Made by a program: the position numbers and the translations under genes. The notes beneath the pieces were generated by a model. It made no database searches and had not been told where the DNA came from. It was given only the letters and a program-made list of their open reading frames with translations. Below, one piece after another: positions 20,505 to 63,383 of a stretch of DNA of 64,000 bases. The first letter of the stretch is position 1. The number at the start of each line of letters is the position of its first letter. This stretch comes from Hormiphora californensis. Lineage: Eukaryota > Ctenophora > Tentaculata > Cydippida > Pleurobrachiidae. The stretch spans positions 4,418,553 through 4,482,552 of the forward strand of contig CM035361.1 in assembly GCA_020137815.1 (NCBI GenBank), in the 5' to 3' direction.

Positions 20505-21747
20505 ATTATGAGACAAAAAACATTTCAGTAGTAAATCGTTTAAAGTGAACTATCTTAAGTTATTAGATAAACCAGTTCAGAAACAAACTATTTCTAGGCA
20601 AACGGAAACCGCCAAGACCAGTGGACAATCACTGCTACTGCTCCACACACAGCACATGCATTGTGGAGGATATCTTAAAGGACAATTACCCCGGCCAACA
20701 CCGGAAGAAGTAACCGGGCTTATTCACACACTTGCCCAAGCAGCTGCCACATTGGTCCTGCTGTTGAAGAGTGGCGAGCACCCCTTGTTTCCCTCGCGTT
20801 TGCAGTTGTACTCGCAATAGTTAAGCGTGGTATTGATGATTTTACCGGCGGAGAGTGTGCTAGTGTTGGTCTGTCATGGCAGTGGCAGCTGAGAGACTCA
20901 TGTACAGTACGTCAAGTGGACAAAATTCTCCCGTTGAACAGGGATTTGTGGTGACTGAGTGTTTGGCAAACCTTGTAAAAAATTGCCCTTTGGAATAATT
21001 GTGATATTAATTTTGTATAAAGTTTTTGACTGTAATTTACGGTGATATGTCTTGAAAATCGAGCGGAGGACGAAGAAAACACTCAAAATTTGAGTTTTTT
21101 TTGCGTAAACAAAGTTTCATGAGGCCCCTCGGAAATGTTCAAGTCATGCACAATCAAGTCACGCCCACCAATCACAGCTCACTGCTCAGAACGCGCGGAG
21201 GGCTTCGCGCGTTCTGAGCTGTGATTGGTGGGCGTGACTTGATTGTGCATGACTTGAACATTTCCGAGGGGGAAAACGTTAAAATCTGGGTGCCTTTCAT
21301 TGCTCACAATTCGTAGTTTTGGCGCGCGCGAAGGGTTAGGGCTATCCGTTAGGGTCTGGTTAGGGTTTGGTTTGGGGTTATCGGTTAGGGCTATCGATTC
21401 TCTAACAGATACCGTTTAGTTTACTCAAATTGGCCATGTGGTTGCGTGGCTATAGCCGTTTGAAAAAAGTCGGTCTAAGTGTACTCTTTTGGTAGCGCGC
21501 ACCTGTAAACAGGCTGCAAGGCACCCTTCCGAGGGGCCTCATTTTGAACAACGAATAAAACATCGGATCACCAAACGCGCACAAGCCGATTTGAAGCAAT
21601 GCGCGGCGTATGTTTTGTTTTTGCGCGTTCCATTTGCGCGGCTTTCTGGCCATAATTTTTTTATTTTCCGCGTTTTTTTGCTCCACGACCCCACAACTTT
21701 TTTTCAAAGATCACTTTGGTCCCTTTTCGCTCGATAAGAACCCCAGA
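20505..21747. other. Intergenic region with palindromic MITE and telomere-like repeats
   Basis: No gene recognised. A perfect inverted repeat with 55-bp outer arms spans 21127-21269 (arms start CCTCGGAAATGTTCAAG; GC-rich centre ACGCGCG/CGCGCGT). The same edge motif 'gaggcccctcggaa' returns inverted near 21525-21540. At 21330-21395 degenerate GGGTTAGGG/GTTAGGG units resemble interstitial telomere repeats. The last about 250 bp should hold the TIMM23 promoter. Confidence 0.55.
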
Positions 21748-22376
21748 ATGGGCGACGATTACGATAATCTCGGGAAAATCTCCCTTAAACCACCTCCCCA
21801 GTACTACCAACATCTTGCCCTTAACGTTCAGCCCGATCAGTTGGAAGGATCACAGTTCGTTTTCGCCGGTAAGCGTCCAACAATCAGTTCAATTTATTCC
21901 GTAGTTGTCATGTGTATAACACCTTCCCGTTTCAGGAGATGAAAAGAAAAAGAGGACCCTCTCCGAGATCATGTTCTTCAAAATCGGCTCAACCTACTGT
22001 TCTGGTTTGGCGATGGGGGGTATCTGGGGTGTTTTAGAACACCGACGGACATTTGACGGCACATCAAAACTTCTGAAGCGAAATCACTTATTGAACTGCA
22101 TAACTAAACGTGGTACATTTGTGGGTAACTCCCTTGCCTGTGCTAGTTTTGATCTACTCAGCCAGTTCCGCGCTAATTGGAATGGGTCGAGAGAAGGAAG
22201 ACTTGTGGAACGATGTTCTCGGGGGTGGAATCACGGGAGGGTTTTATAAATCAACCCGTGGAATCAAAACAGCGGCCACATTTACCGGTATTGGTATGAT
22301 CACGGGGTTAGCGGTGAATCTGGTGAAATGGCACCCTCGATCATGGAAAGTATTATGCTTCAGACACTTTGAATGA
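21748..22376 (+). CDS. TIMM23: Mitochondrial import inner membrane translocase subunit TIM23 (with a one-base frameshift)
   Basis: Pore-forming subunit of the TIM23 complex that moves presequence proteins across the mitochondrial inner membrane. Exon 1 21748-21868 and exon 2 from 21936. Residues: YYQHLALNVQPDQL (N-terminal segment as in animal TIM23), then FFKIGSTYCSGLAMGG (first membrane helix), NCITKRGTFVGNSLA, and in a second frame VLIYSASSALIG, GREKEDLWNDVLGGGITGG, FYKSTRGIKTAA, GIGMITGLAVNLV. The frame must change near 22136-22146: family length is preserved if a single base is in excess there. Either an assembly error or a real lesion; a 22-nt intron (GTAACT...GCTAG) would also fix the frame but would delete conserved residues. 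About 188 aa, close to the family length. Confidence 0.85.
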
Positions 22377-22800
22377 TGCAGTTAAAGATTTGTGGGAAAG
22401 ATGAGAGGAAGTGTTTAGAGAATGGAATGTTTTCCGAGTGCGACCGAGTGATTTTATAATTTATTTTCTTTGCAGCTTCTTACCCCAAACAATAAGATGT
22501 GTACTTGTTTTTCTATTCTGACTCACGATCACCCGACTTGTGAGACCCATAATTCGTCACATTTTCTTCTCGTGCTTGTAATATTCATATAATATGCCTC
22601 TTATCATAAAATTCAAAGTCACACTGATGCGATTTATGTTCGCGTTCTCACCCTCTCTACCCTTTATGTGTTAGCTTCGTAACTTATTCCTAGTTTTCAT
22701 ACCAACTTTCTTGGCCCTCATCTTAAAATCCTACCATTCCCAGCAATTAACAACCCAACTTTTCCTCTCTAGCTTTAGCTCTCCATTCCTAAAACACACA

Positions 22801-24002
22801 ATGATCAGAGGAGGTACTACCCTCGCTCGCTCCCTCTCTGCCGGCTCTACCAAAGCCCTATCCACGGGTAAATTCGGTAACCTCCCCTCCAAAGACATCC
22901 CTTTGGATCCCAAGAAACACTGTTACCCTTGTAAGTAAACACTGCTACCCTTGTAAGTAAACACTTCTACCCTTGTAAGTAAAATTGTATCTTGATTTTA
23001 GTCCTTGATGTTTATTTTGTATGTGAAGATGTTGCTGGTGTAATTGAGTGTCTTATGACAACCTATTTTAAAAGCCCCTCTCACCTAATGTTTATTTTGA
23101 ATGTCTGTTTGTGAATAGGAAGTCCAGGGTGATAATTAAGTCTGGTAACCTAGCCCCATATATTATTTTACACATGAATATTTTATGCTAGCATATATTT
23201 TTCCTTTATCTCGATTCTTGAATGTTCTTTGTCCATTCTCATCATAAAATTGAAACAAAACTTTTTTTATCTATCGCAGTACTTGATTATTATACATACA
23301 TATATGCTGCAGCCTCATATTTTATTCTCTCTTCTTTTTCTCTCATGCTTTATCAGTGTAAATTTTACATTGTTATTTCCTCTCCAAAATGTCACATTTC
23401 CCAGCTGTAGCGTGATTTTATCCTAATTCATGCCCAAAAATACTAAAAATACTAAACCATGTACCGCATATAATACATCTTTTTATAGGTGTAAGTATCA
23501 AATAGCCCATCTTTCCAGCCATCGTATTTCGATACGATCGTGACGACCATGGTTAGCATGTAACGTTACTTTTTATATTGAGAAATTTTAGGTTTAACAA
23601 TTAAAGTGTGCTCAGAGAGCACTGCTCTTGCATTCAACTGATAACCTAAACACTTTTAAATTGATCTCATTCGAATGTAACGTGTATAATGGTGCATCAA
23701 AACCGGATCATGCATCTTAGACTAGAATGTTGCAGTAAATACATATATAGTCATTCATTCATATTATTTTTAGATGAACATCATATTCCCCTCTTGCCCA
23801 ACTATCCTTCCTAATCAGATCTGACCCCTTCTTAACCCAATTTTCATCTTCTCAGATGACCCATTTTAACCCACTTTTCATCTTCTCAGATGACCCGATT
23901 CCTAAGCCGACAACAGAACGCCTTCTCGCTGAGCTGAACGAGAAAAGATGGACTATGATGAAGATGAAGAAACAGCAGAAAGCACAAAAGGAAAAGCAGT
24001 AG
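22801..24002 (+). CDS. Small protein with mitochondrial-type presequence, function unknown
   Basis: Two exons, 22801-22930 and 23890-24002, give about 80 aa. The first 30 residues are rich in Arg, Ser and Ala without acids (MIRGGTTLARSLSAGSTKAL), typical of a mitochondrial targeting signal. The mature part has PLDPKKHCYPYDDPIPKPT, then a charged helix ERLLAELNEKRW and a Lys/Gln-rich tail. I do not recognise the family. The intron's donor is triplicated and its acceptor duplicated (see repeats); only the first donor with the second acceptor gives an open frame. Lies 424 bp after TIMM23 on the same strand. Confidence 0.65.
22909..22985 (+). repeat. Triplicated 5' splice site
   Basis: Three 22-bp units of (t)acccttGTAAGTaaacact with donors at 22931, 22953 and 22975. 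Donors 2 and 3 would read into TAA. Confidence 0.9.
23836..23892 (+). repeat. Duplicated 3' splice site
   Basis: Two 34-bp units 'ttttcatcttctcag|atgacc', with acceptors ending at 23855 and 23889. The first would give a stop within three codons; the second continues the frame. Confidence 0.9.
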
Positions 24003-24014
24003 ATCACATGATGC

Positions 24015-24054
24015 CCATATATGGTGTTGTGTGTCACGTGATGCCCATATATGG
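24015..24054. promoter_or_regulatory. Two CCATATATGG palindromes (CArG-type) after the small gene
   Basis: CCATATATGG at 24015-24024 and 24045-24054, each inside 'tcac(a/g)tgatgcccatatatggt'. CC(A/T)6GG is the SRF/MADS-box consensus. Further copies lie in NNT introns (56736, 57790, 57832). Function not shown. Confidence 0.4.
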
Positions 24055-24308
24055 TCATTGAATCGATAAAGTGAGAAGGAGGGTGGTGATAGGGAATTAC
24101 CTACAGAGAGGAACTGACAAACTAACTAAACTTTAACGCACACAAATTTGAGATCAGGAATTATTCATTTTGTGTGTGTGGAAAGACCCCGGACAGGGGC
24201 AACATTTGTGTAACATTTTCTTCCTAAAAATACATGTCTGTGCAGCTCAGCTGATAGAGCTGATTAGTATATTCTGATATATATTATTCTAATGATTGTA
24301 AAGATTGG

Positions 24309-24327
24309 TGACGTCACGATGACGTCA
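24309..24327. promoter_or_regulatory. Paired CRE sites
   Basis: Two perfect TGACGTCA octamers at 24309-24316 and 24320-24327, 11 bp centre to centre, i.e. about one helical turn. CREB/ATF consensus. They lie between the small gene and NNT, outside the left end of the next transposon. Confidence 0.5.
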
Positions 24328-24358
24328 TAATCATTGTAATAGGTCACACACTATGTTA

Positions 24359-26703
24359 GTTAGGGCAAGATAGCCGAAATTAGTGGCAAAATTCTTTACA
24401 AGCTAATTCCTTCACTAAGTGACCCTAATGGGTCTTGTGAATAACCAAAAAAAAGTTCCAGCCGATCGGAGGTGAGGAAGACCCTCATTTCCGGGTGGGC
24501 GCGGCACCAGTATTTTCAGCCTGATTCCAAAAACGTAACTTTCCTTGGGAAAGGAGTAGAGACAAATCTAGGGACATTAAAATGTGTAGCGTCCTCGCAT
24601 TAGTGGGGGTAGACACCCATGAAAAGTTCCTATCTCAATTAGTTAATTGGTTAATTGGATAATTAGATGTGCGCATAGCCGTATCTTTGATATTATGCGA
24701 TTTATACGGCTCAGCCATGAATAATGACCTGTTTTTGACCGCTGAATACGATTATGAGCATATAATGGAACTCAGAGGTGTGAAAAATGTCTTAATTTAA
24801 CATAATTGGGCCTAATTGGGTACATTGACCAGATCTTATCTTACTAAATACACCCTAAATTCCACTTAAATACCCCCTTGAGCTTTCATAAAACCCCATC
24901 AGAACCTCTTAGATACCTCTTAGACCCTTCTAAATACCCTACGAGCCCACTATATAGCCCTAAGAATAGACTTGATACCTTTCCGACCCTTCTAAATACC
25001 CCCAAAGACCGCTATATAGCCCTCAGAATCGACTAGATACCCCTCCGACCCTTCTAAATACCCTCAAAGACCGCTATATACCCCTAATAATATACTAGAT
25101 ACCACTCAGACCGTGCTAGATACCCCTCAGACCCTACTAGATACCTCCAGAGCCAAGAGTCGGCTACAAGATACCACTCAGACTTTACTAGATACCCCTC
25201 CGACCCTTCTAGATACCATTAGAGCCCGCTAGATATCCCTCAGAATGCCACTGAGACTCAACTGGATATCCCCCAGACTGCACTAAATACCCCCAAGACC
25301 CTTTTAGATACGCCTTAGACCGAATCTTTGCTCTGGAAGTATCGAGTAGGGTCTGAGGGGCATCTAGCACGGTTTGAGTGGCATCAAGTAGATTCTGATG
25401 GGTTTCTTTAAGGATCGGAGTCGATTCTGAGGGCTATATAGCGGTCTTTGGGGGTTGCTAGAAGGGTCGGAGAGCCCTCAGAATCGACTAGATACCTCTA
25501 CGACCCTTCTAAATACCCTCAGATCCCACTATATAGCTCTCAGAATCGACTAGATACCTCTCAAACCCTTCTAAATACCCTCAGAGCCCACTATATAGCC
25601 CTCAGAATCGACTTGATACCCCTCTGACCCTTCTAGATACCCTCAAAGACCGCTATATAACCCTCAGAAAGATACCACTGAGACTCAACTAGATACCCCT
25701 CCAACCGTGTTAGATACCCCTCAGAATCTACTTGATGCCACTCAAACCGTGCTAGATGCCCCTCAGACCCTACTCGATACCACTAGAGCAAAGATTCGGT
25801 CTAAGTCGTATCTAAAAGGGTCTTGGGGGTATTTAGTGCAGTCTGGGGGATATCCAGCTGAGTCTCAGTGGCATTCTGAGGGATATCTAGCGGGCTCTAA
25901 TGGTATCTAGAAGGGTCGGAGGGGTATCTAGTAAAGTCTGAGTGGTATCTTGTAGCCGACTCTTGGCTCTGGAGGTATCTAGTAGGGTCTGAGGGGTATC
26001 TAGCACGGTCTGAGTGGTATCTAGTATATTATTAGGGCTATATAGCGGTCTTTGGGGGTATCTAGAAGGGTCGGAAAGGTATTAAGTCTATTCTTAGGGC
26101 TATATAGTGGGCTCGTAGGATATTTAGAAGGGTCTAAGAGGTATCTAAGAGGTTCTGATGAGGTTTTATGAAAGCTCAAGGGGGTATTTAAGTGGAATTT
26201 AGGGTGTATTTAGTAAGATAAGATCTGGTCAATGTACCCAATTAGGCCCAATTATGTTAAATTAAGACATTTTTCACACCTCTGAGTTCCATTATATGCT
26301 CATAATCGTATTCAGCGGTCAAAAACAGGTCATTATTCATGGCTGAGCCGTATTAATCGCATAATATCAAAGATACGGCTATGCGCACATCTAATTATCC
26401 AATTAACCAATTAACTAATTGAGATAGGAACTTTTCATGGGTGTCTACCCCCACTAATGCGAGGACGCTACACAATGTCCTTAGATTTGTCTCTACTCCT
26501 TTCCTAAAGAAAGTTACGTTTTTGGAATCAGGCTGAAAATACTGGTGCCGCGCCCACCCGGAAATGAGGGTCTTCCTCACCTCCGATCGGCTGGAACTTT
26601 TTTTTGGTTATTCACAAGACCCATTAGGGTCACTTAGTGAAGGAATTAGCTTGTAAAGAATTTTGCCACTAATTTGCCGTTTATTTGGCTATTTTGCCCT
26701 AAC
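24359..26703. mobile_element. 2.3 kb fold-back element with TA duplication and internal minisatellite
   Basis: Ends TA|GTTAGGGCAAGATAGCC and GGCTATTTTGCCCTAAC|TA are inverted. Arms about 24359-25330 and 25330-26703 mirror each other, including the conserved block CCGATCGGAGGTGAGGAAG near each end. The interior (about 24840-26220) is a degenerate minisatellite around 'ctagatacccctcagaccc', in one orientation on the left and the opposite on the right. No transposase. Confidence 0.85.
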
Positions 26704-27465
26704 TAATGTGCTCCTAAAAGTTGGAAAGGTGGAAACAAGTGTCAGTTTGGTAATCTGATGTATATGAATTGCTGGAATATAACTGGAAAACTTTGTATAC
26801 CAGCGCCATCAGCCCTGTAGTCAGTTGCCCTAAAACCGTGTGTTTCTTTCAAAAACTGAATATATTTGTTATAGTGGCTGCTGGTGTACAAGGTTTTATC
26901 AAGTACTGCAATTAATGTCAGATTTGTATTTGTGAGCACTACTGTCCTTGTCTTCATTTTAGCAGGACAATGGATTTTAGTTTGCAGCGAAATATAATGT
27001 TTTCGGTTTTGGATGGGTGACGGGTGTTACTATTTTCTTCTTAAAAACCATATTGGATATATTAGAGAAAGGTCAGGATGAAGTAACCATGGGAACAATT
27101 AGGGGCTATCTTTCAGAGCCAATTTTGTTGTTTTCGTTCTAGACTCGCGATCTCACAAGAGGTCCCTCTGTTTTCTGTAATAAATTGGCATGATTTTCAG
27201 AGAGAGAAAAAGGGGAATTTTTGGTCTGTGTACATTTTCTATAATCACGCTTTCTTAACTTTATTATCAATAAAAAGTGAGTTTTAATACACCATGATGC
27301 CCTCACCATTATTCATATCCCCGCCCCCTTGGTCAACCCTATATCACTGCACTTTAAACATAACAACGCTCTCACATCAAAGTGACCTTTTTACCCCCGG
27401 ACCCCCCTTCTCACCATGCACTGTGTCTGCTACAAATAAAACAATTTAACTCACCATCAGACACC
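26704..27465 (+). promoter_or_regulatory. NNT 5' flank
   Basis: 762 bp without a recognised gene. AT-rich; the ATG of NNT is at 27466. No clear core promoter motif. Confidence 0.35.
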
Positions 27466-59187
<31,722 letters not shown>

Positions 59188-62126
59188 ACAACACCCTATC
59201 TGCCGCAAAGTTATTCTCAGAGACACTATATCAAGTTATTATTACGAGTGTTTGTATGCGTTGGATGTTTGGTGGGGCTATCTTTTTCCTTTATAGAACT
59301 TAACTTATTTTGATCGTATTCAAATAAATATATCTTATTTTTAGATGGTCGAGGGTTATATATGATCAATTTTTAAGCGAGTTTTCACACTTTTTTCACA
59401 ATTTTGTACAGAAAGAATTAACTCAAGTCACAATTATCTTTTTTACGAAGCACAAAAAACACTTTTTTAATGATTTTCACAAATTTGTAGATTTTCAACT
59501 TTTTTCTTCAGCAAATTTCTTTGGTTACATTTTAATTTTTTTTCTCGCGAAACACTATTTTCAGAAGAGTTGTTAATGATTTTTTGATACGATGGCTTGT
59601 GAATAAACATATTTTATAGTTAACCTCAGAGCGTTTAGTATTTAAGGTCACATGATGTAACCGTAGTCCATACCTATGGTAACCAAGTGTTGTTACTGAT
59701 TCAGTAACACTATCGGTTGCTATAGCTACTGATTCAGTAACACTATCGGTTGCTATAGTTACTGATTCAGTAACACTTTCGGTTGCTATAGCTACTTGGC
59801 TGTGGTTACCTAGATACAATTTATGTGGGTAAATATACAGGGGTATGTTAGTTTTTTACAGCACAATTCACCCTCACTCATTATCACACTTTTAGGGTGT
59901 TCTAATCCCCCTAATTATTAGGAAGTGAGGAAGATAGTCAACATTCCAGATCTCCTAAATGCTGTCCAGTTAGTCAGTTTTTAGTACCGACTGCATTTCT
60001 TCCTCAGCACTGTTTTAGTTTCATTTTTTTCGGATATTTTGTACACTTTCCGAGTTAGATATCTTTACACCAGGAATTATGAGGGTGTTTTTTTCTAGCT
60101 ATTTTTCACAAGTGTAAAAACCCCGTTAAAAGTGAACTGAGGGAGATAGTTGAGTAACAACAAGAAAGAGAGAGAGAGAGAGAGGGAAATGTGTGAAATG
60201 TGTTTGGAGTGGTGATTGTGTTTCATGTATAAGCTACATTTTAGTGTGTTATATAACGTGGTGAAACAACGACTTTTCTCCTTCGTACCAACACAGAATT
60301 GGAAATGATTGGAAAACGTTTTCAAAAGATCTTGTCAATTTTTTTGGTTCGATGCAAGGCAAAGGAGTAACAGTAACCTAAATTTTGGGTAGCGTGCGAC
60401 TTTTGCACGTGCATGTTCAAAGGCCAAAGCGCTCCTACTATCTCACTCTCTCTTTATCTCACTCTGTCTCCATCTCGCTCTGTATCCATCTCACTCTGTC
60501 TCTCGCTCTGTATCCATCTCGCTCTGTTACAGAGCGAGATGGATACAGTATCCATCTCTCTTTCTCCATCTCACTCTGTATCCATCTCTCTTTCTCCATC
60601 CTATGGATAATATCCATCTCACCGGGTTATAAAACACAAATCAAAGGCATTAAATTTGGGATGTTTAGTAACAAAAAAATGGGTGTGTATATTTACAATG
60701 GTTCACTCAACAGTGTACAGAAAAATAAATACGTTAAAATGTATGTTTCACTCTCTTTTTTATCTCTGTCTATCACATATGGTCAATGTTATTTTTGTCT
60801 GGCTCGCCGACCAAAATTTTCCATCGAGCTATAGTAAATAGGCTACAACCCCCAAGGTTTTACTCAGCACCTCAAAAAATTGAAAAATTGTCAAAACTTC
60901 ATTATTGTGAAAACGCGATGTCTCTAGCTCAATCCAGTGAGGTGCTAGACACTGAAATATCCCGTGAGGTGCCCACGTGAGGTGCTCTTGATTTACAGGA
61001 ATACCGTTTGAGCAAAAATCTCGAAATTTTCGGAAAAGCTAGATTGATTTCTAACTCATCAGATGAGGTGAAAAGCTAAGAAAATTTTACTCATTTAGTG
61101 AGGTGCAAGCCGTTTTTAGAGCAAAAGGTTTACTCTTCAGGGGTCAAATGAGTGAATAATGATTTGAAACTTGGTATATAGCAAGATTGGACAATTCCCC
61201 CCTGATTTACCTAAAATTTAATCTAAAAATTACTCAGCGAGTGAGGTGCAGACCTTTGAAAAATGACATATTTTACCTACTTCTCCAGGGCACCTCACAG
61301 GTTGAGTAATGACATTGGAGTCGATTAGGTAGTGTTTGGGGATGTCATATGAGCAAATTAAAGCCACTTTTAGAACTATATACTCACTGAGTGAGGTGCA
61401 ATTAGCGTTTGAAGAAAATACCGTTTTTTGGGTGCACCTCACTCATTGAGCAAAATTTTTGGAACTTTTTTGTTACAAATGATGGTTTTGAGTCTACTGC
61501 AAGTATCTAGCTAGGAAAAGTCGTGAAAAGGGAGGTGCTACAGGCTTAAAAGTAGCTGTAAGTATACAGTGTAACTTTAAACACCGTTTGCACCTCATAG
61601 ATTGAGTAAGTTTGCTTACATATTTTAATAGGTGTTTATATTGGACATTTTTCAGCATATTTTCGAAAATTTTAGGAAAAATTATTAAAAATTGACGGAA
61701 AAGCACATGCTTTTGCAAACTATGTCACCGGCACCTCACGAAATGAGTTATTCAAATTTTAGAGTTGTAAAAGCGACTATTATACATTTTTATTAATAAA
61801 TTCGGAATATTACGTTAATTTGGCATTATTTAGTTGTCCAAAAATGACTAAATGTAAAAGTGTCCATTTTTCGAAGTCAAAAACGAACCAGACAAAAATA
61901 ACATTGACCATATATATCCCCGCTCAGAACTCGGAAGCCCATTATTAAATAAGTTCTGAATTATTTACCATCTCTCAATATCTTTTTGCAACCTATACAT
62001 AGTTTTAATATCCCGAAAATCGCCACATTTTACTCTTAACCTCCCTCTCTCTTTGTCTCTCTGTCAGCTGTCTCACTCTCTCGCTGTCTCTCTGTATCTC
62101 TGTCTTTCTCTCTATTTCTCTCTCTA
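59188..62126. other. Intergenic region between convergent genes
   Basis: NNT 3' UTR with AATAAA at 59184 and AATAAATATA at about 59322. Tandem repeats of about 35 bp with 'actgattcagtaacactatcggttgctatagct' at 59690-59795. CT-rich minisatellite 'ctctgtatccatctcactctgt' at 60455-60600 with internal palindrome GATGGATACAGTATCCATC. Cluster of GTGAGGTGC motifs at 60867-61739. No gene recognised. Confidence 0.55.
60867..61739. repeat. Dispersed cluster of a TGAGGTGC motif, about twelve copies, both orientations
   Basis: (G)TGAGGTGC or its complement GCACCTCA(C) at about 60867, 60937, 60964, 60977, 61063 (TGAGGTGA), 61098, 61241, 61290, 61391, 61434, 61590 and 61731. Most have ACTCA or GAGT on the adjoining side, making ACTCAN(3-5)GTGAGGTGC. 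Spacing is irregular, so it is not a simple satellite. Confidence 0.65.
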
Positions 62127-63383
62127 TCACACTTCTATCTCATCATCTGACGGTCCATCATCTTCAACATGGTTACAAGAGTTTTTAATCGCCACGGAGC
62201 TTGGTTTGGTGGCCGGGATTGGGGTTGATGGTCCTGGAATAGAGGATGAGGGATCTGATAGGGTGAAATCTGTGGGGTTCGGGGGAATGTCCAGTTCTTT
62301 ATCCGAATCTGCAGCATCGCTGAAAGAGAGAGAGAGAGAGTTGAATTGATAATCAATTTGATTTAGTTGGGAGAGAATCCATCAAATAAAGTTGGGAGAA
62401 TTAATTAATCAAAGTGTGATGTAGGAGGACTAATTGGATTTCTATCAGTATCACAGCTGAGCCAATGTCAAATCCGGTTCCCTTTGAAAGTTTCAGGGAA
62501 GTAGGAACCGGAATTGAAAATTTTATTTTGGATGTGCGCGCGGCCTGTTTCCAAAACATGATACACCGTAAGCGCGGTGAGAACAATGAAAATGTCCTCG
62601 CGCGTCACAATCAATAACTTGATGGTGTGATCACATGGAGCACAATTATTTATTGAAGTGGACAGACAGACAGACAAACAGATTGAAGGTGACGGACAGT
62701 GTAATCGTAATTAGAAGAGGGAATATATGCGTAGTTCTGTGGAAATAATATTATAATATTAGAGATTGGATAGGTAGTAACACTAGACAGACAGTTATAC
62801 TAGTAAATAATTACAAAAGTTGCAAAAGTATGAGACAGAATAAACGGCCTCATTGTAAGTTTTTTTAAGAAATAGGCCACGCTGACGTCGAAAAAAAAGA
62901 AGAAAAAAGGTTTTTAAATCTCAGACAACAGTGAAATTAATATTACCTATCTTCCTCTGGATAGTTTGGCGGTAAGTTATCTGAAAACAATGAAGTGTTA
63001 GTACACACACACACAACTATCGGAGATATAACAGCTCATAAAAATTTATGGACCACCCTGTATCTAATATATACAGGGTGGTCGATAAATTGTTAGGGCA
63101 GGGAACCGACCGAAACAAGTAAACAACCAATCAGAACTCGTTATTTAGGTCACGTGACTGGTTATTAGCCAATCAGGGACCAGTATTTCCTGATTCGGTC
63201 GGTTCCTGGTATCTATGTTTAGTCCATCACCCAAAACTGCTAGACCCAATCTCCCCCCGCCCAGAACTCAACTGCTTCATAATAACTTACTGGGCATGAG
63301 GAGGGACTCATTATAAGATGGGGGCATAGTATCCTCAAAGGGAGCCTCCCCAGGTAGTAACCTGACAACATAATCTGCTGCAG
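62127..63383 (-). CDS. Last three exons of a gene ending in a PPxY-containing tail (alpha-arrestin-like?)
   Basis: Minus-strand exons 63291-63383, 62947-62980 and 62127-62319 join in phase and end with TGA at 62127-62129. The peptide has ADYVVRLLPGEAPFED, then MPPSYNESLL and NLPPNYPEED (two PPxY motifs, ligands of NEDD4-family WW domains), an acidic stretch DAADSDKELD, a Pro/Ser-rich region, and the C terminus DDGPSDDEIEV. Two PPxY motifs in a disordered acidic tail are characteristic of alpha-arrestins (ARRDC), but the arrestin fold itself would lie outside the window, so the assignment is tentative. The 5' part is missing. Confidence 0.6.
63051..63083. repeat. Head-to-head transposon ends
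   Basis: GGACCACCCTG|TA ... TA|CAGGGTGGTC, with about 9 bp between them: two TA-flanked mariner-type ends facing each other. Confidence 0.65.
63099..63208. mobile_element. MITE, GGAACCGACC family, copy 5
   Basis: CAGGGAACCGACCGAAAC ... ATTCGGTCGGTTCCTG in an intron of the minus-strand PPxY gene. Confidence 0.85.

Noticed and set aside
20545-20820. 91-codon frame after the C2-domain gene
   Set aside because: No resemblance to a family and no splice or start context; probably 3' UTR or spacer.
22133-22154. 22-nt mini-intron in TIMM23
   Set aside because: It has GT and AG ends and fixes the frame, but would remove conserved residues and is shorter than any other intron here; a one-base error explains the data better.
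24850-26220. Possible CRISPR-like array
   Set aside because: Units are degenerate and contiguous with no unique spacers, inside a eukaryotic transposon; it is a minisatellite.
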